Below are positions 27,553-35,374 of a stretch of 64,000 nucleotides of DNA, piece after piece. Each line of letters begins with the position of its first letter. The stretch's first letter is position 1. A program made the translations under genes and the position numbers. The DNA is taken from positions 5,565,501 to 5,629,500 of the forward strand of contig NZ_CP029550.1 of NCBI RefSeq assembly GCF_003173715.1. The letters run 5' to 3'. Origin of the DNA: Methylobacterium durans. Lineage in GTDB: Bacteria > Pseudomonadota > Alphaproteobacteria > Rhizobiales > Beijerinckiaceae. Below the pieces are notes generated by a model. The model had not been told where the DNA came from. It made no database searches and was given only the letters and a program-made list of their open reading frames with translations.

Positions 27553-27804
27553 ATGGAACAGGCTTTCCGCACGGCGTGCATCCTCTGCCGCCGCTCCATG
27601 CGGCCGGGATCGGCCTTCGGCGAAGGACGGCACGTCGCCGCCTGGAACGTCGCGGTCTGCGAGCCCTGCCACGACGAGAACCGGGCGGGCCTCAGCCTCG
27701 TGCGCCATCCGCGCCTCGCCGCCTATTTCCGCTCGAAGGGCATCGCAACCGCCGCGGACGGCACCGGCCTCGTCGCCTGGCCCGCGGAGCGCGAGGCCGC
27801 CTGA
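27553..27804 (+). CDS. Small zinc-ribbon-like protein (83 aa)
   Basis: ATG 27553 starts MEQAFRTACILCRRSMRPGS. Two CxxC pairs (CILC at about 10-13 and CEPC near 39) would bind one zinc ion. The remainder is helical and basic (RHPRLAAYFRSKGI). It resembles small Zn-binding orphans of Methylobacterium. It precedes the next Cys-containing gene by 29 bases, and the two probably form a unit. Confidence 0.6.
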   Translation: MEQAFRTACILCRRSMRPGSAFGEGRHVAAWNVAVCEPCHDENRAGLSLVRHPRLAAYFRSKGIATAADGTGLVAWPAEREAA

Positions 27805-27833
27805 GGAACCAGCAGGAGGCCAGGGAGGGCCGC

Positions 27834-28112
27834 ATGGCCGAGTACTGGATCAACGCCTTCCGGCGCTGGGACGGCGCGACGGTGTTCCGGGAATCCGACG
27901 CGACCGGGCGGCCGAACCGGCGCCGGGCCGAGACACCGATGATGTATCAGGGCACCTGCCGGCTGACCTACCGGGTCCGCGTCCGGCCGAGATGCGCCGA
28001 GGCCGCGGCCTGCGGGCGGCGCGCGGACGGGGGGTTCATCGACCTGTCGGGATCCTGTCCCCGCTGCGGCGCGCCGCAGCCCATGGTCTGCGCCGCCGCC
28101 TTCCGCGCCTGA
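27834..28112 (+). CDS. Small hypothetical protein with a CPRCG motif (92 aa)
   Basis: ATG 27834 is preceded by AGGGAGGG. The protein begins AEYWINAFRRWDGATVF, has Cys residues in TCRLTYRV and RCAEAAACGRR, and CPRCGAPQP near the end. The last could pair with the earlier Cys residues to bind zinc. The function is not known. It follows the zinc-ribbon gene by 29 bases. Confidence 0.6.
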   Translation: MAEYWINAFRRWDGATVFRESDATGRPNRRRAETPMMYQGTCRLTYRVRVRPRCAEAAACGRRADGGFIDLSGSCPRCGAPQPMVCAAAFRA

Positions 28113-28214
28113 GCACCGGCCCAGGCGGAAGCGGGTCTGGGTCGGCGAAAAGATGGGTTCCGCCCGGCGCCGCGCGAGCTACCATCCACTCCACAAGAAC
28201 ACGGAGTGGCAGGG

Positions 28215-28421
28215 ATGGAAACGAAGCAGCGCGAGCTGGAGGCCCGCATCATCGCGATCGAGTACAGTCTGCAGGTGATCGTCAACTGCCTGTCTGACCG
28301 CGATTCCCTCGATCGCGGCAAGCTCCTGCGGCTGCTCCGTTCGGCGGCGGAGGAGCCGAATGCCGGCGCCTCGAACCCGAGCGTGCCCGCGGCCCTGGTC
28401 GGGCTCGCCGAACGCCTCTGA
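28215..28421 (+). CDS. Small coiled-coil protein (68 aa)
   Basis: ATG 28215 has GGAG eight bases ahead (GTG 28206 is an alternative). Residues 1-30 (METKQRELEARIIAIEYSLQ) form an amphipathic helix likely to self-associate; the rest is polar. No function is recognised. Confidence 0.55.
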   Translation: METKQRELEARIIAIEYSLQVIVNCLSDRDSLDRGKLLRLLRSAAEEPNAGASNPSVPAALVGLAERL

Positions 28422-28700
28422 ACCCGCCGGTGCGGTTCCGGACGGAGCGGGCGCCGCGATTGACCGGCCCGGCACGGGCGACGGACAACCGGCGACGCGG
28501 CATCCGCCGCACACCTCAAAGGCACCTCGGCCCGCCCGGCCCCGTCCCCTTCGGCCGCGGCGGGCCCTTTCGCCCGCGGCGGCCCCTCTCGCTCGCGGCG
28601 CATCCCGCGCGGTTCGCCGGGGGTACGGAAGGAAACCGGGGTGGGCGCGCGCCTGAACGGGCGGCGACCCTGGCTGTTCTCCTCCTCGAAGGAGAGCGCT

Positions 28701-29138
28701 ATGTCCTTGACCCGCATCGCTTTCACGGCCGCCCTGCTGGCCGCCACGGGCGCGTCGGCCCAGACCGAGGATCAGCCGCGACGCCTCGACGTTCCCTCCG
28801 GCCCCGCGACGAAGCAGCAGCCCGACCTCGACACGCTGAAGCTCGCCAGCGCCCATCGCGAGCGCGCGCAATCGGTGCAGGAGCGCACGAACGGCCTCTG
28901 GCAATCGTGGCTCGTCTCGATCTGCGAGGGCTGCGGGCCGAGCGGGCGGCCTTACCAAGACACCATCCGCAACGACATGGAGCGGAACACCCCGACCTTC
29001 ATGCAGGAGGCGGCGGCCTCCGACCGCGCCCGGATGCGGGCGAGCCGGGCCCTGCCGGCCCAGACCTTCAACCGGCGGATCTACTCGGATCTCTCGACCG
29101 AGACGGTCGCTCAGATCCGTCGCACGCCCGCGCGCTAG
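28701..29138 (+). CDS. Secreted protein, paralogue of 44593-45051
   Basis: A 145-residue protein from ATG 28701, with GGAGAG ahead. The signal peptide (MSLTRIAFTAALLAATGASA) is cleaved before Gln. The mature part has the block LKLASAHRERAQSVQERTNG, then LWQSWLVSICEGCGP with two Cys, and ends RRIYSDLSTETVAQIRR. The same blocks occur in the protein at 44593-45051, about 60% alike by eye. The CEGCG pair could form a disulfide or bind metal. No known domain. This copy is in GC-rich core-like DNA. Confidence 0.72.
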   Translation: MSLTRIAFTAALLAATGASAQTEDQPRRLDVPSGPATKQQPDLDTLKLASAHRERAQSVQERTNGLWQSWLVSICEGCGPSGRPYQDTIRNDMERNTPTFMQEAAASDRARMRASRALPAQTFNRRIYSDLSTETVAQIRRTPAR

Positions 29139-29285
29139 ACCCATCTCCTGATCCCCGGATCCGTCTCGCGCCGGACCGGGGACCGCTCCGGCGGAGGATG
29201 CGCGGGCGAGGCCGCCCGACCGCCAGGGCTGGCCCGCCTTCGCGCACCGGATCGATCCCGCCTCCGGGACGAGGAACGAGATCCG

Positions 29286-29738
29286 ATGGATGCGCTGCCG
29301 GCTTTCCTCGGCCTGTTCGCCACCTCGTTCATCGCCGGCACGTTCCTGCCGTTCCTGCCCGGATCCTCCGAGATGGCCATGGCCGGACTCCTGGCGGCTC
29401 AGGCCGGAAGCCCGGTCGCGATCGTGGCGACGGCCGTCGTCGCGAACGTGACGGGCGCGACCTTCAACTATCTCGTCGGCCGCAACGTCGCGAATCTCGG
29501 CGACCGCCGCTGGTTCCCCCTGTCGCCGGCGATCCTGGAGCGGGCCTCGTCCGGATTCGAGCGGTACGGAATCTGGGCGCTGGCCCTGTGCTGGCTCCCG
29601 ACCTTCGGGGATGCCATCACGGTCATCGCCGGTCTGCTCAAGGCCGATTTCCGCCTGTTCCTGGCCCTGGTCCTCGCCGGGAAATCGTTCGGCCACGGGG
29701 CAGTCGCCCTGGGCCTGACCTGGATCGTCGGATTCTGA
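29286..29738 (+). CDS. YqaA/DedA-like membrane protein
   Basis: A 150-residue protein with four or five membrane segments. It has FATSFIAGTFLPFLPGSSEM, the signature ATVANVTGAT-like stretch (VVANVTGATFNYLVGRNVA), FERYGIWALALCWLPTFGDA and AGLLKADFRLFLALVLAGKS. These match the SNARE-associated/DedA-like YqaA group. Family members affect membrane lipid handling and possibly undecaprenyl phosphate or polyamine transport; the role here is inferred only. Confidence 0.8.
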   Translation: MDALPAFLGLFATSFIAGTFLPFLPGSSEMAMAGLLAAQAGSPVAIVATAVVANVTGATFNYLVGRNVANLGDRRWFPLSPAILERASSGFERYGIWALALCWLPTFGDAITVIAGLLKADFRLFLALVLAGKSFGHGAVALGLTWIVGF

Positions 29739-29773
29739 TCAGCCCCCGCCGCGCGCCCCGGCAGGAATGCGCG

Positions 29774-31096
29774 TCAGCGCGGCCGCAGGGCTGCCAGCGC
29801 GGCCAGCACCTCGGTCATCCTCGGCCGCGTCCCGGCGTCCTCGGAGACGCACGCCGCCTCAAGCGCTCGCATCGCCGCCACGCCCCCGCCGTCCGGCGGG
29901 CAGCGGGCGAGGAGTTCGCCGAGGAGCAGGCCGAAGGCGCGGACCTCGACGCGCTCCAGCGCGGGCGCCACCGGGCCCTCGGGCAGCGCGGAGGCGGCGC
30001 CGAAATCGGTGAGGACCGCCTCGCCGGCAGAGCCGTCCCACAGGATGTTGTGCGCGTAGAGATCCCCGTGCAGGAGCCCGCGCCCGTGGAGATGGGCGGC
30101 GGCCCGCCCCACGGCGGTCGCGAGCGCGTGCGCGATCGAGGCATCGAGGCGCAGGTCCGGATCGTAGACATCGCGGCTGCAGCTCGCGAGGCTCGGCGGT
30201 CCGGCGAGCGGGCGCCAGCGCGCGGGCAGGAGGGGCATCAGGAGGCCCTGCGCCCCCTCGGGGTGACCGGCCAGGCGGCCGATCGCCCCTGCCAGGTTCG
30301 GGTGGGCACCCGCTGCGAGGCAGGCGGCCATCTCCCGCTCGGGCAGGCCGTCGCTCGTCATCGCGCCCTTGAACAGCTTCAGGGCGACCGGCCGCGCGGG
30401 CTCCGGGCTCCCATCCCGCAGGAGCGCGCGATGCACCCGCCCCGAGGCGCCCTCGCCGAGGATCTCGCCCGGCAGGATGTCGGTCCAGGGAACGGCCGGG
30501 GCGGCCGCCGGAGCGATCGCGGGCTCGCAGGGGTTGCCGGCCCAGGAGAGCCAGGCGAGACGCGGCAGGGCGGCGATCCAGGCGGGGAGCGCCGCGATCC
30601 CGTTGGCGGAGAGCCGCACGAGTTCCAGCCGGGCGGCCTGCGCGAGGCTGGAGGGCAGGCTCCGCAGGCGATTTCCCGCCAGCATCAGCTTCTGCAGGTG
30701 CGGGCGCGCCCCGATCGCGTCGGGCAGATCCGCGATCCGGTTGTCGGTGAGCGTCAGCCAGCGCAGGGCAGGCGGCAACGCCTCACCCGGAACCTCGCGC
30801 ATGCCGGTGCCCCGGAAGCCGATCTGGCTGAGGGCCGGACAGTCGCCGAGGACGGGCGGCAGGCGCTCGAACCGGTTGCCCGAGCAGAACAGCACCCGCA
30901 GACGGCGCAGGCGGCTCAATCCCGCTGGAAGCGCGGTGAGCGCGTTGCCGCTGAGGTCGAGAACCTCCAGCGTCTCGGCGAGGCCGAAGATCTCCGGCGG
31001 AACCTCGGTGAGGCCGCCGGTCAGGCGAAGCTCGCGCGTCCCGGAGAGATCGCCGCGGCGAAGCGCCTGGAGCGCGTGGGACGTCTTAGCCTGCAT
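29774..31096 (-). CDS. Leucine-rich-repeat protein fused to a Ser/Thr protein kinase
   Basis: A 440-residue cytoplasmic protein. About seven leucine-rich repeats occupy residues 20-190 (LEVLDLSGNALTALPAGL and similar). The kinase domain follows: Gly loop LGEGASGRV at 213-221, Lys240 in VALKLF, catalytic HGDLYAHN with Asp345 and Asn350, and Asp364 in TDFGAAS. The HRD Arg is Gly, as in some bacterial and RIO-like kinases, but all the residues needed for phosphotransfer are present. The C-lobe is short. The repeat region could bind a target protein. The layout looks eukaryotic and is scattered in bacteria. It stands alone. Confidence 0.82.
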   Translation of the reverse strand: MQAKTSHALQALRRGDLSGTRELRLTGGLTEVPPEIFGLAETLEVLDLSGNALTALPAGLSRLRRLRVLFCSGNRFERLPPVLGDCPALSQIGFRGTGMREVPGEALPPALRWLTLTDNRIADLPDAIGARPHLQKLMLAGNRLRSLPSSLAQAARLELVRLSANGIAALPAWIAALPRLAWLSWAGNPCEPAIAPAAAPAVPWTDILPGEILGEGASGRVHRALLRDGSPEPARPVALKLFKGAMTSDGLPEREMAACLAAGAHPNLAGAIGRLAGHPEGAQGLLMPLLPARWRPLAGPPSLASCSRDVYDPDLRLDASIAHALATAVGRAAAHLHGRGLLHGDLYAHNILWDGSAGEAVLTDFGAASALPEGPVAPALERVEVRAFGLLLGELLARCPPDGGGVAAMRALEAACVSEDAGTRPRMTEVLAALAALRPR

Positions 31097-31358
31097 GGAG
31101 CTTCCGGCGGGCGGGAGGGAGGCGCCCGGAGGCGATGCGTCGGCGTGTCCGTCAAGGCCCCAGTCCGCAAGCCCGGATCCGGTGAGGCCCGGCCGCGCGG
31201 GCCTACCGGAGGGACGCCCTGACGGGATCGACCGGAGTTATAGCAAATGCTTTAAATGTAACAATTGGTATTTCGTTAAACCCATACCCGGGGCATGATC
31301 GACACAACCGATTCGCGCTCGCATTTTTGGATCACGACTTCAGTACAGGAGGCGCGTC

Positions 31359-31535
31359 ATGCTGTCCGGCGTTGGAGTTCCGGAGGAGAGGCTCCTGTCC
31401 GGCGAGGCGCTGATCTCCTCCGCATCCCCGGTCCAGCCTGGATCGGCCGGCGCCCGGGTCCGCGCCCATGTGCGAGCCGTCCTGCGGAAGATCCCGCGGC
31501 TGCCCCTCGCCTCAATCGAGGTGGAGCGTGCTTAG
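31359..31535 (+). CDS. Small ORF (58 aa) with a perfect Shine-Dalgarno site
   Basis: ATG 31359 is preceded by AGGAGG with six bases between. The product (LSGVGVPEERLLSGEALISS...) ends in a basic helix (ARVRAHVRAVLRKIPRLPL). It is soluble with no Cys and no signal peptide. The 260 bases upstream include an AT-rich stretch (31236-31285) that could hold its promoter. Its end overlaps the convergent DUF6894 gene by 24 bases. The function is unknown. Confidence 0.5.
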   Translation: MLSGVGVPEERLLSGEALISSASPVQPGSAGARVRAHVRAVLRKIPRLPLASIEVERA

Positions 31536-31730
31536 GAGGATCCCTGCCTCGTCCTTGATCTCCAGCTGCCAGTCGCCGGCATCGCCCGGCAACTCGCCCT
31601 CCGTCCGGAGTTCGGCGATGGCAGCGAGCGCCTCCACCAGCGCCTGATCGAGATCGTCGGCGACGACGCCCGTCGGATCCTCGATCACGGTCTCGGCATG
31701 CACCAAGCGGAAAAAGTAGCGCTGAGGCAT
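31512..31730 (-). CDS. DUF6894-like small protein
   Basis: Seventy-two residues beginning MPQRYFFRLVHAETVIEDPTG, then an acidic middle helix (DDLDQALVEALAAIAEL) and a strand (WQLEIKDEAGILLSTLHL). This is the pattern of DUF6894 proteins, which are abundant in Methylobacterium and of unknown role. It is soluble. It overlaps the tail of the small plus-strand ORF. Confidence 0.75.
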   Translation of the reverse strand: MPQRYFFRLVHAETVIEDPTGVVADDLDQALVEALAAIAELRTEGELPGDAGDWQLEIKDEAGILLSTLHLD

Positions 31731-32032
31731 CGGTCGCTGCCGAGAGGGTTATTCGTGGTTAGGCAGCAGCCAGGATCGGATCGGCCCTGCGCGCATGAGG
31801 CAATACGGACGGCGTCCTTGTAAAGCCTCCTTCCGGTGGAGCGGACACGCTGCGGCGAGAGCAAAGGGCTTAGCACCCTCTCGGAGACGCGGTACCCGGC
31901 ACGGGCGGCACCGGCGCCGGGGCGGTTCGGCGCATCGGCGCGGGCGCGCCGGGGATCCGGCGGCATCTGCCGGGAGCGGGGGCGGCTCGGGGGCGTTGTC
32001 ACGGGAATGTCCGCTCGGGACCGGAGGAGCAG
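31731..32032. other. Gap of about 300 bases, no gene seen
   Basis: No frame here has a credible start and composition on either strand. It presumably holds the promoters of the DUF6894 gene (minus) and of the gene at 32033 (plus). Confidence 0.6.
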
Positions 32033-32410
32033 GTGGCGGCAAAACTCGCGGATGCGGTGCGGGCGGCCGCCGAGGATGGGCGCGTTCTGGCTCGGGACTT
32101 CCCGGGCGGGGCCGGCCAGGACGAGCTGCCCTTCGCGGTGACGGCCGCGTTCGATGCCCGGGTTCGCGGACAGGTGGAGCGCGATCCGCGGATCGAGGAC
32201 GAGCGGGACCGGGTTCTGATCGCGGCCGTCAAGCTGGCGCAGACACCGCCCGCCGAGGAGCCGGACGGCTTCGTGAAGGCGCGCGCGGGATTGATCGCGG
32301 CGATCGACGCGCTGGAGCGGGCGACCCTGCGCCACGGCATCGTGAGTGCCCGCGGCGCGCGGGCGGGCGGCGGCGCGCCCGGCGAGCGCCTCGCGCAGCC
32401 ATCCGCGTGA
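32033..32410 (+). CDS. Hypothetical helical protein (125 aa)
   Basis: GTG 32033 has GGAGGAGC ahead. The protein is helical with Ala/Glu/Arg runs (AAKLADAVRAAAEDG, FVKARAGLIAAIDALERATL) and a Gly/Arg-rich tail. It has no Cys, signal or membrane segment. It is convergent with the cobalamin-binding-type gene. No family is recognised. Confidence 0.5.
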   Translation: MAAKLADAVRAAAEDGRVLARDFPGGAGQDELPFAVTAAFDARVRGQVERDPRIEDERDRVLIAAVKLAQTPPAEEPDGFVKARAGLIAAIDALERATLRHGIVSARGARAGGGAPGERLAQPSA

Positions 32411-32440
32411 TCGGATCGGCCCTCGGGATCCGATCGGTCC

Positions 32441-33229
32441 TCAGGGGGCCGTCCCGTGCAGGGCGGCGCGCATCGCGTCGAGGCCGTCGGTGAGCGCGGC
32501 GGGACCCGGCTGCAGGATGAGCGCCGACTTGATCTCCACGATCCGGCCCCGGGCCACGGCGGGGATCGCCTCCCAGCCCGGGCGCGCCGCGATGCGCGCC
32601 GGCACGACCTTCTTCCCGCACCAGGAGGCGAGGATGAGGTCGGGCGCGGCCGCGATCACCGCCTCCGGCGCCACGATCCGGTCCCGCGCCGCGGGCGCGC
32701 GGGCGAGATCCGGAAAGACGTCCTCCCCGCCCGCGATCCCGATCAACTCCGAGACCCAGCCGATGCCCGAGATCGGCGGCTCGTCCCATTCCTCGAAATA
32801 GACCCGCGGGCGCGGTCCCGCCCGCGCCGCCGCGGCGATCTCGGCGAGCCGCGCCTCGTAGCCCGAGGCGAGGGCTTCGGCGCGCCCGGGACAGCCGACC
32901 AGGGCGCCGAGCATCCGGATCATCGCGAGGATGCCGGCAACGTCGCGCTGGTTGAAGAGATGCACGGCGATGCCCGCGCGGGCGAGATCGGCCGCGATCC
33001 CCGCCTGCAGGTCGGAGAAGGCGAGGACGAGATCGGGCCCGAGAGCCAGGATCTTCGGCAGGTCAGCGCTGGTGAAGGCCGAGACGCGCGGCTTCTCCCG
33101 GCGCACCTGGGGCGGCCGGACCGCGTAGCCCGAGACGCCGACGATGCGGTCCTGCTCCCCGAGGAGGTACAGGGTCTCGACCGTCTCCTCCGTGAGGCAG
33201 ACGATCCGCTCCGGCGGGAAGCGGCGCAC
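32441..33229 (-). CDS. BtuF-like (cobalamin/Fe-siderophore type) substrate-binding protein
   Basis: A 262-residue class III periplasmic-binding-protein fold: RIVCLTEETVETLYLLGEQD at the start, ILALGPDLVLAFSDLQ, VHLFNQRDV, YFEEWDEPP, GWVSELIGIAGGEDVFP, and DLILASWCGKK. These match BtuF and related ABC-type ligand-binding proteins. No signal peptide is visible, so it may act in the cytoplasm or be anchored by a partner. It starts seven bases after the stop of the membrane-protein gene at 33236, which suggests one unit. No ABC permease or ATPase is nearby. Confidence 0.78.
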   Translation of the reverse strand: MRRFPPERIVCLTEETVETLYLLGEQDRIVGVSGYAVRPPQVRREKPRVSAFTSADLPKILALGPDLVLAFSDLQAGIAADLARAGIAVHLFNQRDVAGILAMIRMLGALVGCPGRAEALASGYEARLAEIAAAARAGPRPRVYFEEWDEPPISGIGWVSELIGIAGGEDVFPDLARAPAARDRIVAPEAVIAAAPDLILASWCGKKVVPARIAARPGWEAIPAVARGRIVEIKSALILQPGPAALTDGLDAMRAALHGTAP

Positions 33230-33235
33230 GCCGCC

Positions 33236-33769
33236 TCAGGCGGCGCGGATGCGCCGCTGCGCGAGGGCGCTCGCCGCCGCCGGCAGGGCGAGCGCGGCCG
33301 CGAGCGTGCCGAGATTGATCAGGAACAGCCGGGCGACGATGGCGGGCGCGTAGGCCTCGGCGCTCCCGGGCAGCACCAGGCCGGCGAGGACGAGGACGGC
33401 CTCGTAGACGGCGAAGGCCGCGAGGAGGGCGGCGAGCGCGCGCGCGACCTTCACGCGCCGCGCGACCGCCGCGGCGGCGGGAACCGCGAGGAGAGCCGCG
33501 CAGCCGATGGCGAGCCCCCAGGCGAGGGCGGACGCGTCCCAGGGATAGCCGAGGAGGCCGAAGCCGACGCCCTGGTTCAGGCACCAGGCCGCCCCGACGC
33601 AGAGGAGCGCGTCCCGGCGCGGCAGCGCGAGCGCGGAGAGGGCCGCCAGGGCCGCGAAGGGCGTCGCGCAGGCGAGGGCGGCGCTGAGGACGATGGAGGC
33701 GACCCCGACGAGGAGGAGCGGGAGGAACCGCGGGGCGGGCAGGGCGGGCGCTTGCTGCGTCATGCGCAT
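33236..33769 (-). CDS. Integral membrane protein (177 aa), partner of the BtuF-like protein
   Basis: Five or six membrane segments rich in Ala and Leu (LLLVGVASIVLSAALACATPF, ALLAVPAAAAVARR, YEAVLVLAGLVLPG). ATG 33769 or 33763 may be the start. Its size and packing resemble small S-component-like or cobalamin/metal-transport membrane proteins, but no signature is clear. Its gene is seven bases ahead of the BtuF-like gene, so a joint role in vitamin or metal-chelate uptake is the best guess. Confidence 0.6.
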   Translation of the reverse strand: MRMTQQAPALPAPRFLPLLLVGVASIVLSAALACATPFAALAALSALALPRRDALLCVGAAWCLNQGVGFGLLGYPWDASALAWGLAIGCAALLAVPAAAAVARRVKVARALAALLAAFAVYEAVLVLAGLVLPGSAEAYAPAIVARLFLINLGTLAAALALPAAASALAQRRIRAA

Positions 33770-33868
33770 CTCTTCGGATCGGATCTTCGGATCGGACGGG
33801 CCAAGGTCCTGGCTCGCCGCATCCTATCGCAGATCGGATCCCGGCGCCTCCCGGCGGCGCGGCGTCCG

Positions 33869-34267
33869 TCAGGTCACCGGAGGGTGCGGCGCGTGCACCG
33901 CCCGGTGCGCCTCGACGAGGATGTCGAGGGGAAGCCACGGCCTCCTCAGGCAGGTCGCGGAATCCGGCAGGTCCACGGTGCAGGTCTCGGGTTCCCGAGC
34001 GGTGACGACGAGGCGGATGCCGGGCCAGAGCTTGCCGACCGCCGCCGCGAGGCGCAGTCCATCCCGCTCGGTGCCGAGCGTGGCCCGGGTGACCAGGAGG
34101 GCGACGTCGTTGCCGCAGCTCTGCAGCACCTCGACGGCCGCCTTGCCGCTCGCACAGGTGATGACGTCGAGTTCCGTCTCCTCCAGGAGCGCCACCGCCC
34201 GCGCGCGCTCGGCGGCGACGCTGTCGACCACGAGAGCCAGGGGCGGCGTGTGGGTGAGGGTGCGCAT
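33869..34267 (-). CDS. Degenerate receiver-domain protein lacking the phospho-acceptor Asp
   Basis: A 132-residue CheY-like fold: LALVVDSVAAERARAVALLE, DVITCASGKAAVEVLQS, DVALLVTRATLG, IRLVVTA, and a CLRRPW end. Of the acidic pair only Asp15 remains. The acceptor position after the third strand is Thr60 instead of Asp, and the conserved Lys before Pro is Arg. It cannot be phosphorylated in the usual way and may be a constitutive or protein-binding pseudo-receiver. Its ATG overlaps the stop of the small gene at 34267-34458 by one base (TGATG), so the two are co-translated. Confidence 0.72.
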   Translation of the reverse strand: MRTLTHTPPLALVVDSVAAERARAVALLEETELDVITCASGKAAVEVLQSCGNDVALLVTRATLGTERDGLRLAAAVGKLWPGIRLVVTAREPETCTVDLPDSATCLRRPWLPLDILVEAHRAVHAPHPPVT

Positions 34268-34458
34268 CACTCCGCGTCCTTCCGCGCCTGTTGCCGCAAG
34301 CGGCGCTTCAGTTCGGCCGCGAGCGTCGTCCATCGTTCCGGGGGACTCTGCGTGAGTTGCGGATCGTAGAGTTCCGCCAATCCGCGCGCGATCCCGTGCA
34401 GCCTGGGGTCAGCGGTAACGTCGGCATTGAACGGGCGACGTGTGCTGCAGTCGCGCAT
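34267..34458 (-). CDS. Small NepR-like protein (63 aa)
   Basis: ATG 34458 is preceded by AGGAAGGA. The pattern IARGLAELYDPQLTQSPPER followed by a Leu-rich helix resembles the anti-sigma factor NepR, where a helix ends LRxxYDxVV, then P(V/I)PDRF and a second helix. The match is by pattern only. It is coupled to the pseudo-receiver gene downstream (TGATG overlap). NepR normally works with the response regulator PhyR; here the partner would be a receiver that cannot be phosphorylated. Confidence 0.5.
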   Translation of the reverse strand: MRDCSTRRPFNADVTADPRLHGIARGLAELYDPQLTQSPPERWTTLAAELKRRLRQQARKDAE

Positions 34459-34507
34459 AAGATTCCTTCCTGGGGGACGCCTTCGCCGTCCTCCCGAATT
34501 CTGGATT

Positions 34508-34522
34508 AACCTGTGACAGGTT
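34508..34522. promoter_or_regulatory. Palindromic operator candidate AACCTGT-G-ACAGGTT
   Basis: A perfect 15-base dyad (7-bp arms, one central base) in the divergent region between the NepR-like gene (starts 34458) and the SGNH hydrolase (starts 34662). It is a fitting site for a dimeric repressor acting on both sides. Confidence 0.5.
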
Positions 34523-34661
34523 TTGATAACCAATGACGCGAGCCGCAGATGGTTTCACCGCGACCGTACCTTACCTTGCGGCGGATGCAGGAACGGGCGA
34601 CCCGCGGCTCCGGGACGAGGCCCTCATCGGGACGGCCGACCGGGATTCCAGCGGAGCAGGG

Positions 34662-35237
34662 ATGACAGTGGAGGGCGTGCCGCGGCCGATCGTCTTCATC
34701 GGCGATTCCATCACCGAAGGCTGGGGCGATGCGCGTCCCGGCCTCTTCGCGGCACACGGCTTCGTGAACCGCGGGGTGGGTGGCGAGACCTCGGGACGGA
34801 TCCGCGCGCGCTTCCGGGCGGATCTCGTCGCGGCGGCAGCACGCGGCGTGCACCTGATGTGCGGGATCAACGACATCGCCGAGGTCGAGGGCCCGGTGCC
34901 GCTCGGCCGGGTCCAGGACAATATCACCGCGATGGTCGCGCAGGCGCGGGACCTGGGGCTGCCCGTCTGGCTCGGCTCGGTCACGCCGGCCGCCGCCATC
35001 GCCTGGAACCCGGAGATCATGCCCGGACCCGCGATCGCGATCCTCAACGCCTGGCTGAAGGATCTCGCCGCGACGGAGGACGCCCGCTTCGCCGATTACC
35101 ACGGGGTGCTCGCCACGCCGTCCGGCGCGCTCCGGCCCGAATTCGGAACGGACGGCGTCCATCTGAGCGATGCGGGCTACCGCGCCATCGAGCCCGTTCT
35201 GCTGGCGGCCCTGCACGGCCGGGACCGCGCCTCCTGA
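34662..35237 (+). CDS. SGNH/GDSL-type esterase or hydrolase
   Basis: Taken from ATG 34662 (GGAG seven bases ahead) the protein has 191 residues; ATG 34533 would add 43 poorly structured residues. Block I is VFIGDSITEGWG with nucleophile Ser15, Gly lies in block II (NRGVGGETSGR), Asn in block III (GINDIAE), and Asp and His in block V (DGVHLSDAGY). The catalytic triad is complete. There is no signal peptide, so it would act in the cytoplasm on an ester or acetyl group of unknown nature. Confidence 0.82.
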   Translation: MTVEGVPRPIVFIGDSITEGWGDARPGLFAAHGFVNRGVGGETSGRIRARFRADLVAAAARGVHLMCGINDIAEVEGPVPLGRVQDNITAMVAQARDLGLPVWLGSVTPAAAIAWNPEIMPGPAIAILNAWLKDLAATEDARFADYHGVLATPSGALRPEFGTDGVHLSDAGYRAIEPVLLAALHGRDRAS

Positions 35238-35374
35238 CGATCCGGCGAGCCGGATCGACCGGGTGCGGGCGCGCCCGAGAGCGCCCGAGAGTTCCCTTGC
35301 CGGGACACGGGCGCGGACCGATAACGGGCTGCCGTGCCGCGGACGCGATCCGCCGGCAGGCGGAGGTCGTCGCC

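Noticed and set aside
33770..33868. Possible cobalamin riboswitch ahead of the BtuF-like unit
   Set aside because: The B12-box core GCCACTG and its context are absent on the minus strand.
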